Origin: Salinicola sp.
Lineage (GTDB): Bacteria; Pseudomonadota; Gammaproteobacteria; Pseudomonadales; Halomonadaceae
Assembly: GCA_002695065.1 (NCBI GenBank)
Contig: NZNW01000128.1
Span: 62,001 to 126,000 of the forward strand
DNA length: 64,000 nucleotides
Direction of reading: 5' to 3'
The notes under the pieces were generated by a model, which made no database searches, was not told where the DNA came from, and worked only from the letters and a program-made list of their open reading frames with translations. Numbering within the stretch: the first letter of the stretch is position 1; every line of letters starts with the position of its first letter. This document shows positions 32,555-41,447 of the stretch, one piece after another. The translations under genes were made by a program, and so were the position numbers.

Positions 32555-33507
32555 TCTCTGGCGGAACCTGTCGAGTGGGCGTTGTCGATCGGATCGGTGG
32601 TGGAAAAGGCGTGGCGAAGTCGTTCCGGTGCCGCGCCCCGCCGATCCGGCGCGTCTTGCGGCTCGTGGCGATCGGCCAGCAGCTCGGCGGCCACGCTGAT
32701 CGCGATCTCGCAGGGGCGCTTGCTGGCGGTGGAGACCAGGCCGATGGGGCAGCGAACCCGTGCCAGCGCGGCGTCATCGAGCCCGGCGGCGGCCAGGCGC
32801 GAGCGAAAACTGGCCCATTTGCTGCACGAGCCGATCATGCCGATGGAGCGCAATCCCTCGCCGCCCGAGTGGGCTCGCGATAACAGTGCCGCGATCAGAT
32901 CGCGATCCTGGGCGTGGTCGTGGGTCATCACCAGCACGTGAGCGTCACGGGGGATGGCCGCCACGGCCTGTGCCACGCCTTCGGCATCCGCCGCCAGCGT
33001 CAGGGGCCGGACGCGGTCGGGATAGCGGTCGTGAGAGGCCCCGAGCGGGAACGCCCCGTCGCGGCTGTCGTACCAGTCGATGCGCCAGGGCAGCGGCGCG
33101 AGCAGTTCGACCAGCGCCCGGCCGACATGGCCGGCACCGAACAGCGTCAGGTGGCTGTCGGCGCCGGCGAAGACCTCGATCAGTACATGCACGAACCCGC
33201 CGCAGCACTGACCGGAGCGACCGCCCAGCGGAAACGCCTCGAGATGGGTACCTGCCGCCACGGGCGTTGCCGCCAGATGCCGTCGGGCGCTCTCGATCAC
33301 CTGCTGCTCGAAATGGCCGCCGCCCAGCGTATCGATGACCGCCGTCGAGGTGACGACCAGCTTGGCGCCGGGCTCCCGCGGGGTCGAACCGGCAGCGCCG
33401 ACGATGCTGGCAAGCACGTGGGGAAGGGCGCACTCCTGCAGGCGGTGCAGCGCGGCGTGCCAGCTTTCGCGGTGATCGCGGGTTCCGGGAGAGCCGTCGG
33501 CGCTCAT
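32551..33507 (-). CDS. xdhC: xanthine dehydrogenase accessory protein XdhC
   Basis: From ATG 33507, in an ATGA overlap with the xdhB stop, the product is 318 residues. XdhC family features: VLASIVGAAGSTPREPGAKL, DTLGGGHFEQQVIESARR, GGRSGQCCGGFVHVLIE (conserved Cys pair), LFGAGHVGRALVELLAPLP (Rossmann glycine motif) and GMIGSCSKWASFRSRLA. XdhC binds the molybdenum cofactor, helps its sulfuration and delivers it to the large XDH subunit. The C-terminal tail is longer and less conserved. The operon position and overlaps on both sides imply coordinated synthesis with XdhA and XdhB. Confidence 0.95.
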   Translation of the reverse strand: MSADGSPGTRDHRESWHAALHRLQECALPHVLASIVGAAGSTPREPGAKLVVTSTAVIDTLGGGHFEQQVIESARRHLAATPVAAGTHLEAFPLGGRSGQCCGGFVHVLIEVFAGADSHLTLFGAGHVGRALVELLAPLPWRIDWYDSRDGAFPLGASHDRYPDRVRPLTLAADAEGVAQAVAAIPRDAHVLVMTHDHAQDRDLIAALLSRAHSGGEGLRSIGMIGSCSKWASFRSRLAAAGLDDAALARVRCPIGLVSTASKRPCEIAISVAAELLADRHEPQDAPDRRGAAPERLRHAFSTTDPIDNAHSTGSARE

Positions 33508-35987
33508 CGTGACGCTCCGGCGTTCGCAGGCCCGGCGCGCAGCGCCTCGGCCGCCATCAGTACCCGCTCCGGCGTGGCGGGAGTATCCAGCGGCGGGCTG
33601 ACCCGATAGTCGGTGAGGCTCGACAGTGCATCGCGCAGCGCCGACCACACCGAGATACCCAGCATGAAGGGCGGTTCGCCCACGGCCTTGGAGCGATAGA
33701 TGCTGGCCTGGGAGTTGGGGTGGCCTTCGAGCAGTTCGACGTTGAAGATCGGCGGCAGGTCGCCGAAGGTCGGGATCTTGTAGGTGGCGGGGCCATCCGT
33801 CAGCAGACGCCCGTCGTCGTTCCACTTCAGCTCTTCGCTGGTCAGCCAGCCCATGCCCTGGATGAAGCCGCCCTCGACCTGCCCCAGGTCGATGGCCGGA
33901 TTGAGCGAGTCGCCGACGTCGTGAAGGATATCGACGCGTTCGACCCGGTACTCCCCGCTCAGGGTGTCGACGCTGACCTCGCTGACCGAGGCGCCGTAGG
34001 CGAAGTAGTAGAACGGTCGGCCCTGTCCGGTGTCGCGATCGTAGTGGATCAGCGGCGTGGCGTAGAACCCGGTCGCCGACAGCGAGATGCGACCGAGATA
34101 GGCCGCCTGGACGAGGTCGCCCCACGGCACCCGGTGGTGCACGTCGCCAACCCCGGAGACCAGTTCGCCGTCGACGAGACGCAGCCCCTCGCGGTCCAGG
34201 CGATAGTGCTCGGCGGCGAAGTCGAGCAGGCGCCGGCGGATCCGGGCGGCGGCGTCGCGGGCGGCCATGCCGTTGAGATCGGCACCGCTGGAGGCCGCGG
34301 TGGGCGAGGTGTTGGGGACCTTGTCGGTGCGAGTGGCGCTGATGCGCACCGCGTCGAAATCGAGCCCCAGCTCGCGGGCGACCACCTGGCAGATCTTGGT
34401 ATGCAGGCCCTGGCCCATCTCGGTGCCGCCGTGATTGATCATCACGCTGCCGTCGGTGTAGACGTGGAGCAGGGCGCCCGCCTGGTTGAGGTGCTTGGCG
34501 GTGAAGGAGATGCCGAACTTGACCGGCGTCAGCGCCAGGCCGCGCTTGATCACGGCGCTTGCGCGGTTGAACGCACCGATCTCGCCGCGGCGTTGCCAGT
34601 AGTCGCTGCTGCGCTCCAGCCGCTCGATGATCTCCACCATCAGCGGATGCTGATCGACGTGCTGGCCGTAGTGGGTGGTATCGCGACCGCTGCGATAGAG
34701 ATTGCGCTTGCGTACGGTCAACGGATCCTGGCCGACATGGCGGGCGATATCGTCCATCGCCCGTTCGACGATCATCATCCCCTGCGGGCCGCCGAAGCCG
34801 CGAAAGGCGGTATTCGATGCGGTATGGGTGCGGGCACGGTGTCCGGTCACCCGCGCGGCGCCCAGCGAGTAGGCGTTGTCGGCGTGGAACATGGCGCGGT
34901 CGACCACCGCTTCGGAGAGATCCGGCGAGTGGCCGCAGTCGCCGATCAGGGTGATGTCGCCGCCGAGGATCACGCCGTCGGCGTCGAAACCCAACCGATA
35001 GCGATTGTGGAACGGGTGGCGCTTGCCGGTGGCACGGGTATCGTCGGCACGGGGCAGGCGCAGGCGCACGGCCCGGCCGGTTCGCCTCGCCAGCAGCGCC
35101 GCCACGCACGCCCAGGGCGCGGCCTGGGTCTCCTTGCCGCCGAAGCCGCCGCCCATGCGGCGGTTCTCCACCGTCACCGCGTGGAACGGGATATCCAGCA
35201 CCTCGGCGACCAGCTTCTGGGTCTCGCTGGGGTGCTGGTTGGAGGTATGGACGATGACGCCTTCGTCCTCGCCGGGCACGACCAGGCAGGCCTGGCCCTC
35301 GAGGTAGAAGTGTTCCTGGCCGCCGACGAACTGTTCGGCCTCGAGCACGTGGGGCGCGCTCTCCAGCGCCCGTCGCCAATCGCCGCTGACTTGCCGGTGC
35401 GTGGGGCGTACCAATTCGCCGGCCTCGGCGGCGGCGACCGGGTCGAAGCGGGGTGGCAGCGGCTCGATCTCGACCACTGCCGCCTTCACCGCGCGACGTG
35501 CCTCGGGATAACTGGTGGCGGCCACCGCGAACAGCGGTTGGCCGACGTAGCTGACCTCCGCGTCGGCAAACATGGGGTCGCCGGGAAACACCGGGCCGAT
35601 ATCGCGATGGCCGGGAATATGCTGCGCCGTGATCACGTCGACGACGCCGGGCATCGCCCGGACCGCATCGAGGTCGAGGCGGGTCACCCGGCCATGGGCC
35701 ACCTCGCTCAGCCCCACCATGGCGTGCAGCGTGTCATGGGGCGCCGGCAGATCGTCGATGTAGCGGGCACGCCCGGTGACATGCTTGGTGGCGCTCTCGT
35801 GAGCCTGGGCGTGACGGACAGCATCTCGCCTCGGCCGAGGGCTGACGGTATCGCGGGCAACCGGCTCGTCACCCTCGAGGCGGCCGATCCCCGCGCTTTC
35901 CGCCCGGTCGGCCTCGTCCAGGGCCTCCGGCACGGCATCGGAAGCGGCGCGCGCCTTTCGGATTCGCTTTTCAGTGAGCGTACGCAT
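33504..35987 (-). CDS. xdhB: xanthine dehydrogenase, molybdopterin-binding subunit
   Basis: An 827-residue molybdenum hydroxylase subunit. It carries HVTGRARYIDDLPAPHDTLH near residue 70, GGQEHFYLEGQACLVVPGED, MGGGFGGKETQAA (Moco contact), AFRGFGGPQGMMIVE, GGTEMGQGLHTKICQVVAR and, near the C-terminus, KAVGEPPFMLGISVWSALRD containing the catalytic Glu. With XdhA it oxidises hypoxanthine and xanthine to urate in the cytoplasm. The start overlaps the xdhA end by 17 bases. The N-terminal 50 residues are a charged extension beyond the usual start. Needs molybdate, whose transporter is encoded 3 kb away. Confidence 0.96.
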   Translation of the reverse strand: MRTLTEKRIRKARAASDAVPEALDEADRAESAGIGRLEGDEPVARDTVSPRPRRDAVRHAQAHESATKHVTGRARYIDDLPAPHDTLHAMVGLSEVAHGRVTRLDLDAVRAMPGVVDVITAQHIPGHRDIGPVFPGDPMFADAEVSYVGQPLFAVAATSYPEARRAVKAAVVEIEPLPPRFDPVAAAEAGELVRPTHRQVSGDWRRALESAPHVLEAEQFVGGQEHFYLEGQACLVVPGEDEGVIVHTSNQHPSETQKLVAEVLDIPFHAVTVENRRMGGGFGGKETQAAPWACVAALLARRTGRAVRLRLPRADDTRATGKRHPFHNRYRLGFDADGVILGGDITLIGDCGHSPDLSEAVVDRAMFHADNAYSLGAARVTGHRARTHTASNTAFRGFGGPQGMMIVERAMDDIARHVGQDPLTVRKRNLYRSGRDTTHYGQHVDQHPLMVEIIERLERSSDYWQRRGEIGAFNRASAVIKRGLALTPVKFGISFTAKHLNQAGALLHVYTDGSVMINHGGTEMGQGLHTKICQVVARELGLDFDAVRISATRTDKVPNTSPTAASSGADLNGMAARDAAARIRRRLLDFAAEHYRLDREGLRLVDGELVSGVGDVHHRVPWGDLVQAAYLGRISLSATGFYATPLIHYDRDTGQGRPFYYFAYGASVSEVSVDTLSGEYRVERVDILHDVGDSLNPAIDLGQVEGGFIQGMGWLTSEELKWNDDGRLLTDGPATYKIPTFGDLPPIFNVELLEGHPNSQASIYRSKAVGEPPFMLGISVWSALRDALSSLTDYRVSPPLDTPATPERVLMAAEALRAGPANAGASR

Positions 35988-37434
35988 CGAGCGTCACCTC
36001 CTGCGTCGGTTCGTCCAGCGCGGCTCGGGCGAGTGTCAGTCGCCAGCGTTCGAGCAGGTTGGCCGCGGCGGTGGCGCGGTAGTCGCGGGAGCCACGGGCG
36101 TCGCTCATCGGGGTGAGTGACTGCTGGAGCGCCCGCCTGGCGGCAGCGAAGGCCTGCTCGTCGGGGGCCTTGCCTTCCAGCGCGGCCTCGACGGCCCGGA
36201 CCCGCAGCGGAATCGCCGCCATGCCGCCGTAGGCGACACGCACGTCCTGCAGCACACCCTCCTGCAGCCGCCAGCGGAAGGCGCCCAGCAGCGTCGAAAT
36301 GTCGTCTTCACGCCGCTTGGAGAGTTTCCAGACGCGCTGCTCGTGGCCGTCGCCTGGCCTGGGGAGGAGTATGGCGGCAATACACTCGCCGGGGGCGAGC
36401 GCGGTCTGCTTGTAGTCGAGGAAGAAAGCGTCCAGCGGGAGCTCCCGCATGCCGTCCGGCCCGGCGAGGCGCACTCTCGCGTCCAGCGTCAGCAGCACCG
36501 GCGGCGTATCGCCAATGGGGGAGGCGTTGGCGATATTGCCGCCCACGGTGGCCCGGTTGCGAATCTGGGCCGACCCCAGCCGGGTCAGCAGATGCGCGAA
36601 AGCGGGATAATGGGTGGTCAGCAGCGGCTCCCACTCGCGATAGGTGATCGCCGCGCCCACCCACCAGCCGTCCGCGACTTCCTCGAGTTGGCGGAGCTCC
36701 TCGACCTGGCGTAGATCGATCAGGGTGTCGAACTGCGCGAGCCGCTGGGTGACCTCGAGCCAGAGATCGGTGGCGCCAGCCACCAAACGCGCCTCGGGAT
36801 GGCGCTGCATGGCGGTGGTGAGTTCGGCGAGGGTCGTCGGCGTCAGATAGCCGCTCTGGTCCTCGACGGCCACTGCCGGGGAGAGGTCGCGAACCGCCCT
36901 CTTGAGGGTGGGATCCTCGGCCCAGGGTGGGCGGGTGTCGCTGCGCTCGCCCATGCTCAGGGCGGCGTCGCGAATGGGGCGGTAGCCGGTGCAGCGGCAC
37001 AGATTGCCGCCGAGCGCCGCTTCCAGCCGGTGGTTGTCCAGCACCTGGTGGGGGAGCGCCCGCTGCTGTTCGTGCAGGGCGAACAGCGACATCACGATGC
37101 CGGGCGTGCAGAATCCGCATTGGCTGCCGTGGCACGCCACCATCGACGACTGCGCCGGATGCAGCGCATCGCCCCGGGCCAGGCCGTCAACGGTCACCAG
37201 GTGAGTGCCCTGCAATTGATGCGCCGGCGTGATGCAGGCGTTCAGGGTGCGATAGGCGAACGACCCGTCGCCGTCAGGGCGGGCGATGGCAACGGTGCAG
37301 GCGCCGCAGTCGCCGGAGGCGCAACCCTCCTTGGTACCGCGCTGCGCGAGCGGGCCGCGCAGCAGCTCGAGTACGCTGGTATCGGGGGCGGCGGCCAGTC
37401 GCCGATGCTGGCCATTGAGGAAGAATTCGATCAT
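35971..37434 (-). CDS. xdhA: xanthine dehydrogenase small subunit (2Fe-2S and FAD domains)
   Basis: Start ATG 37434 gives 487 residues, the usual XdhA size; the frame runs further upstream but through the operator region. Order of domains: plant-type ferredoxin (GCASGDCGACTV, about residues 40-52), second 2Fe-2S domain (CHGSQCGFCTPGIVMS and GGNLCRCTGYRPI), then a FAD-binding domain (LVAGATDLWLEVT, IRNRATVGGNIANASPIGD) and the CO-dehydrogenase-flavoprotein C-terminal domain. Electrons pass from the Mo centre through the clusters to FAD and NAD+. It is first in the xdhABC-guaD operon, divergent from a TetR regulator with an operator palindrome 62 bases upstream. Confidence 0.96.
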   Translation of the reverse strand: MIEFFLNGQHRRLAAAPDTSVLELLRGPLAQRGTKEGCASGDCGACTVAIARPDGDGSFAYRTLNACITPAHQLQGTHLVTVDGLARGDALHPAQSSMVACHGSQCGFCTPGIVMSLFALHEQQRALPHQVLDNHRLEAALGGNLCRCTGYRPIRDAALSMGERSDTRPPWAEDPTLKRAVRDLSPAVAVEDQSGYLTPTTLAELTTAMQRHPEARLVAGATDLWLEVTQRLAQFDTLIDLRQVEELRQLEEVADGWWVGAAITYREWEPLLTTHYPAFAHLLTRLGSAQIRNRATVGGNIANASPIGDTPPVLLTLDARVRLAGPDGMRELPLDAFFLDYKQTALAPGECIAAILLPRPGDGHEQRVWKLSKRREDDISTLLGAFRWRLQEGVLQDVRVAYGGMAAIPLRVRAVEAALEGKAPDEQAFAAARRALQQSLTPMSDARGSRDYRATAAANLLERWRLTLARAALDEPTQEVTLDAYAH

Positions 37435-37495
37435 CGGGAGCCTGCCATTGTCGTTGTGCGGGGCGCCGTCTACCGGCAACCTTGCAGGATGAATC

Positions 37496-37511
37496 CTGAC
37501 CGATCGGTCAG
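37496..37511. promoter_or_regulatory. 16-bp palindromic operator for the RutR-like regulator
   Basis: CTGACCGATCGGTCAG is a perfect palindrome between xdhA (ATG 37434, minus) and the TetR-family gene (37686, plus). Its TGACC-N4-GGTCA core is the same as that of the E. coli RutR box (TTGACCA..TGGTCAA), a purine/pyrimidine-responsive regulator. Binding here would control xdhA and probably the regulator itself. Confidence 0.8.
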
Positions 37512-37685
37512 CTTTGGGTAGCGTCTTCGATTCCGGCCTTGATGGCAAGTGCTCTCTACCGGCACTGGAACCGGGGGCCGCCGGCAGACAACCCGCCCGA
37601 TTCAGCATAGCATCGGCACCGTGGGCCACTAAGCGCGTCCCGGGGCGGGCGATTTCATTCCGATAGAAGTGTGCAAGGAGCTCAG

Positions 37686-38339
37686 GTGGATAATCACGAT
37701 CTTCCCGAAACCACGGCTCGGGAGCGTAACGAGCAGCGGATTTTCGAGGCGGCGGAGAGCGTCTTCGCCCGACACGGCTATCGGGGTGCCAGCATTCAGG
37801 CGATCGCCGCGGCGGCCGGAATCCCCAAGTCCAACGTCCTCTACTACGTCGGTAGCAAGCGGCGCCTCTATGTCACCCTGCTCGAGCGCACGATGTGGCG
37901 CTGGAACGAGATGCTGAGCGATATCAGCGTCGACGACGATCCGGCGGAGGTGCTGGAAGCGTTCATCCGCAGCAAGATGCAGCTGAGCCAGACCCATCCC
38001 AGAAGCTCGCGGCTCTTCGCCAACGAGATACTGCAGGGCGCCCCGTTTCTGAAGGAGTCGCTGTTCGGCGAGATGCGGGAGTGGGTGGAAGCCCGCGCCG
38101 AGGTCTTCCGCCAATGGGCGGAGCGCGGGTTGATGGATCCGGTGGATCCCGTCTGGCTGATCTTCCTGATCTGGTCGGCTACCCAGCACTACGCTGACTT
38201 CGAGACTCAGATCGTGGGTATCACCCATCGCGACAAGCTCGACGAACGAGACTTTCAGTCGGCCGGCGATTTCCTGTGCCAGGTGATCATCAAGGGGTGT
38301 GGGGTCCGAAGGCGCGATGGCGCGGTCCGGGAGCCGTGA
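37686..38339 (+). CDS. TetR family regulator, RutR-like
   Basis: GTG 37686 is chosen because AAGGAG lies 6 bases upstream; product 217 residues. The N-terminal HTH reads IFEAAESVFARHGYRGASIQ, AIAAAAGIPKSNVLYYVGSK, RRLYVTLLER. The C-terminal part (VLEAFIRSKMQLSQTHPRSS, LFANEILQGAPFLKE, WSATQHYADFETQI) is the YcdC/RutR ligand domain. RutR binds uracil or thymine; RutR-like proteins next to xdh genes probably sense purine intermediates. Divergent from xdhABC-guaD with a perfect palindrome in between, which strongly suggests it controls purine catabolism. Ligand and sign of control are inferred. Confidence 0.9.
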   Translation: MDNHDLPETTARERNEQRIFEAAESVFARHGYRGASIQAIAAAAGIPKSNVLYYVGSKRRLYVTLLERTMWRWNEMLSDISVDDDPAEVLEAFIRSKMQLSQTHPRSSRLFANEILQGAPFLKESLFGEMREWVEARAEVFRQWAERGLMDPVDPVWLIFLIWSATQHYADFETQIVGITHRDKLDERDFQSAGDFLCQVIIKGCGVRRRDGAVREP

Positions 38340-38711
38340 CGGATCGGAGTGGAGCACGACAGTCGTCGAGGGGGAGAAGGTCGGGGGGAGGTCGGCTGGC
38401 CGTGGCGGCGATCGACCCGGTAACGGAAGCGAGTCCTTTCGCGCTCAACTTCCTGTCGAGTCTCAACCTTGAGGGCCGGCAACGTCCTGTTGCTCTGCTG
38501 TCGATCCCTGGATGCTGTCCCTAGCGCGATCCGTGCGTCGTCGCATCGTCCTTGAAGGGGCTTCCTTGCGGCAGCGGCATCCTGCCACCGGCAGTGTATA
38601 CGAGATTTCCTCCCCAAAGCGAAGGGAAAATCGCTAAAAAGCGTTAAGTTACAAAGTGATACGCTTGGCGGGGGCGCTATGGGGTCGCATGCTCAAGTCA
38701 TTGTTTCACGG
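38340..38711. other. convergent intergenic region, no gene seen
   Basis: The 372 bases between the regulator stop and the modC stop contain no convincing frame. The right part is AT-rich with a small CGCT-AAAA-AGCG dyad near 38632; no clear terminator was identified. Confidence 0.5.
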
Positions 38712-39845
38712 CTAGAATCGGGAATCGAAGGCGACACTCCGGATCAGCGCGACTATGGGCCTGCCAACCGCCAGTTGCATTTCGTCACAGGCCTGGCGGG
38801 TAAGCCGGGCCCGCAGCCGCTGCCGGCCGACCATCAGACGCACTTCATTGGCGCTGGGTTCCTGGGTCGAGGGCTCGATGGCGTCGATCACCGCCGCCAG
38901 CCCATTGCGATAACTGGTGCCTTCGGGCATGGCGTGGGCGAGGGCGACATCGCGCACCCCCACGCGCAGACGTATCGGCGTGCCTGGGTGCTGGTCGAGC
39001 GCCGGGATGCGAAGCGTCTGTCCATCGTCGAGGACGACCTGGGTCAGGGCGTAGGCGTGGTCGTGATCGACCACCTGGGCGCGCAGTCGCGTGGCGGCAT
39101 CGAATCCGCCCAGTCGCTCGGTGAGGTCGAGTCGCATCATCAGCTCGTCCAACTGACCGTGCGCCGTCAGCCGCCCCTGCTCGATCAGGGCGAGATGATC
39201 GGCGATGGCGGCGATCTCAGCCGTGTCGTGGCTGACGTACAGCACCGGCAGATCGATCTCCCGGGTCAGGCGGACGAGATAGCTCAGCAGCTCCCGCTTG
39301 CGTTCGCCATCCAGCCCGGTCAGCGGTTCGTCCAGCAGCAGCAGGCGAGGCTGGGTCAGCAGCGCGCGGCCAATGGCGACTCGGCGCGCCTCTCCCCCCG
39401 AGAGGGCGCCGGGCAGGCGCTCGAGGAGATGGCCGATCCCCAGCAGGGTCACCAGGTCGTCGAATCGGGCGCGGCCGCTCCTCGGCATGCCATAGGTGAG
39501 GTTGCCGCGAACCCGGTAGTGGGGGAATAGCCGCGCTTCCTGAAAGACGATGCCCAGCTGGCGTCGATGAATCGGTACGTGAATCTTCTGCTGGGTATCG
39601 CTCAGCATACGCTCGCCTAGCCGGACGTATCCGCCATCCGGGCGGTCGAGACCGGCAATCAATCGCAACAGACTGGTCTTGCCGCTGCCGGACTCGCCAA
39701 ACAGCGCGGTCACGCCGCTGGCCGGCACCGTCAGCGCGATATCCAGATCGAAGGTGCCCAGGCGCTTGCGCAGCCGGCACTCCAGTGCGGTGCCGGCCGG
39801 GGCGTGGATCTCGCCCGGGGTCGAGTGGTGAGCGTTCCCGCTCAT
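38712..39845 (-). CDS. modC: molybdate ABC transporter ATP-binding protein
   Basis: A 377-residue ATPase with Walker A GESGSGKTSLLRLIAGL (about residue 50), Q-loop region, ABC signature LSGGEARRVAIGRALL, Walker B LLLLDEPLTGLD and switch His VSHDT. The C-terminal 80 residues are a TOBE (molybdenum-binding) domain, as in ModC. It powers ModB from the cytoplasmic side. ATG 39845 overlaps the modB stop (ATGA). An N-terminal extension of about 22 residues precedes the usual start of the domain. It is last in the modABC operon and convergent with the RutR-like gene. Confidence 0.95.
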   Translation of the reverse strand: MSGNAHHSTPGEIHAPAGTALECRLRKRLGTFDLDIALTVPASGVTALFGESGSGKTSLLRLIAGLDRPDGGYVRLGERMLSDTQQKIHVPIHRRQLGIVFQEARLFPHYRVRGNLTYGMPRSGRARFDDLVTLLGIGHLLERLPGALSGGEARRVAIGRALLTQPRLLLLDEPLTGLDGERKRELLSYLVRLTREIDLPVLYVSHDTAEIAAIADHLALIEQGRLTAHGQLDELMMRLDLTERLGGFDAATRLRAQVVDHDHAYALTQVVLDDGQTLRIPALDQHPGTPIRLRVGVRDVALAHAMPEGTSYRNGLAAVIDAIEPSTQEPSANEVRLMVGRQRLRARLTRQACDEMQLAVGRPIVALIRSVAFDSRF

Positions 39846-40555
39846 CGGTCACGCTCCTGGAGGCGCTGTCTGGCGCGGCGGGCCAGCCATTCCGACGCCA
39901 TCAGCGAGAGCATGGCGATGACGATCGACAGCACGCAGAGCCTGGCGGCGGCGGCTTCCCTTCCTGGCGTCTGGATCAGGGTGTAGAGCGCCAGCGGCAG
40001 GGTGCGGGTCTCGCCGGGAATGTTGGAAGCAAAAGTGATGGTGGCGCCGAATTCGGACAGCGCGCGGGCGAACGCCAGGACCGTGCCGGTCAGCAGTCCC
40101 GGTACCGCCAGGGGCAGGGTAATCGTGAACAGTACCCGCCAGCGGTTGGCGCCGAGGGTGCCCGCGGCCGCCTCCAGCTTGGGATCGACGGCTTCCAGCG
40201 AGAGCCTGACGGCACGAACCAGCAGCGGGAATGCCATCACGCCGCCGGCGACGGCGGCGCCCTGCCAGGTGAACGGCAGCGACAAGCCGAAGCCCTGGTA
40301 GAGCCACTGGCCCAGCCAGCCATGGCGTCCCAGCGATAGCAGCAGCAGGTAGCCCACCACCACGGGAGGGAGCACGAGCGGCAGATGGAGCAGGCCGTCG
40401 AGCAGGGCCTTGCCGCGAAAGTCTTGACGAGCCAGCAGCCAGGCAACGGCGACGCCGGGCACCAGAATCCATCCCACGGCACTGCCGGCGATCTTCAGGC
40501 TGAGGATGATGGCCTGCCACTCGGCGTCGGAGAGCGCTATCGCCTCGAAAAGCAT
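39842..40555 (-). CDS. modB: molybdate ABC transporter permease
   Basis: From ATG 40555 the product is 237 residues with five to six transmembrane helices and the inner-membrane permease motif EAAAGTLGANRWRVLFTITL, followed by LPLAVPGLLTGTVLAFARAL and LSEFGATITFASNIPGETRT, all typical of ModB/CysT permeases. It forms the membrane channel for molybdate with ModC. It starts 8 bases after the modA stop and overlaps modC, so the three genes are one transcript. A longer upstream frame exists but lacks family character. Confidence 0.95.
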   Translation of the reverse strand: MLFEAIALSDAEWQAIILSLKIAGSAVGWILVPGVAVAWLLARQDFRGKALLDGLLHLPLVLPPVVVGYLLLLSLGRHGWLGQWLYQGFGLSLPFTWQGAAVAGGVMAFPLLVRAVRLSLEAVDPKLEAAAGTLGANRWRVLFTITLPLAVPGLLTGTVLAFARALSEFGATITFASNIPGETRTLPLALYTLIQTPGREAAAARLCVLSIVIAMLSLMASEWLARRARQRLQERDR

Positions 40556-40562
40556 CCGGGGC

Positions 40563-41354
40563 TCAGTCGGATTCGACCGGCGTGAAGCCGTAACGGCTGA
40601 ATATCGCCAATGCGTCGTCACCCGCCAGCCATCGTCGGAACGCCTCGGTGTCATCGCTCGGTGTCGGATCGACCACGGCGAGAGGGTAGGTGATGGGCTG
40701 GTGGCTGTCGTCGGGGAACACGCCGACCCGCTTGACCCGGTCGCTCGCCTCGGCGTCGGTCTGGTAGACGATGCCGAGCGGGGTCTCGTTGCGCTCCACC
40801 AGCGCCATCGCGGCCCGGACGTTGTCGCCGCTGGCCAGGCGCGATTGCAGCGCGTTCCACTCGCCGATGGACTGCAGCGCCTGCTTGGCATAGATACCGG
40901 CCGGCACATGGCTGGTCTCGCCAACCGACAGGCGCTGACCGTCGCCCAGCCGGGAGGCTATCGTGGTCCCGTCGCCCGGAGTGAAACCGGCGATGTCGCT
41001 GGCCGTCGGCGCGATCAATACCAGCCGGTTCCTGAGCAGGTCGACGCGCTCCCCGACCGGCAGATCCTGCGCTGCCAGCCAGTCCATCCACTGCTCGTTG
41101 GCGGAGAGGTAGATGTCGGCGGGAGCGCCGCTGGCGATCTGGCGCGCCAGTGTCGATGAGGAGGCGTAGACCGGGACGATATCGACATCGTGGTCGGATT
41201 CGTAGGCCTGGATCGCCGCGTTCATGGCATCGGTCATCGAGGCGGCGGCGTAGATCCGGACCGGATCGGCTCTGTCGCCGGCATCGGCGACCGCCGGGAT
41301 ACAGAGCGCCAGTGCCAGCAGAGCGGGCGGGACTTGACGGGCCGAGAGATTCAC
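40563..41354 (-). CDS. modA: molybdate ABC transporter periplasmic binding protein
   Basis: A 263-residue protein starting at GTG 41354 (GAGAAG close upstream). The signal peptide VPPALLALALCIPAVADAG is followed by VRIYAAASMTDAMNAAIQAY, VPVYASSSTLARQIASGAPA, DIYLSANEQWMDWLAAQ and GVFPDDSHQPITYPLAVV, the ModA pattern that binds molybdate or tungstate through Ser and backbone amides. It begins the modABC operon; a ModE-like box sits immediately upstream of its start. The molybdate would support the xanthine dehydrogenase encoded nearby. Confidence 0.95.
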   Translation of the reverse strand: MNLSARQVPPALLALALCIPAVADAGDRADPVRIYAAASMTDAMNAAIQAYESDHDVDIVPVYASSSTLARQIASGAPADIYLSANEQWMDWLAAQDLPVGERVDLLRNRLVLIAPTASDIAGFTPGDGTTIASRLGDGQRLSVGETSHVPAGIYAKQALQSIGEWNALQSRLASGDNVRAAMALVERNETPLGIVYQTDAEASDRVKRVGVFPDDSHQPITYPLAVVDPTPSDDTEAFRRWLAGDDALAIFSRYGFTPVESD

Positions 41355-41362
41355 GGGCTTCT

Positions 41363-41386
41363 CGCTATGTCTGAATGGAAATAACG
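41363..41386. promoter_or_regulatory. ModE-like operator in front of modA
   Basis: CGCTAT, 12 bases, ATAACG. The arms and the 12-base spacing match the E. coli ModE site (CGCTATATA-N6-TATATAACG). It lies 9 bases before the modA GTG, where binding would block expression. Confidence 0.7.
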
Positions 41387-41447
41387 GGAAGCCACTATAG
41401 CCGCCGGCAATGCGGTGGTCGAGAGGGAATCGCGCGAAGCGATGGGC

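Noticed and set aside
31247..32941. A 564-codon plus-strand frame opposite guaD and xdhC
   Set aside because: Antisense shadow of two recognised genes.
33720..36116. A 798-codon plus-strand frame opposite xdhB
   Set aside because: Antisense shadow of a strongly conserved molybdenum hydroxylase subunit; His/Gly/Ala-rich and featureless.
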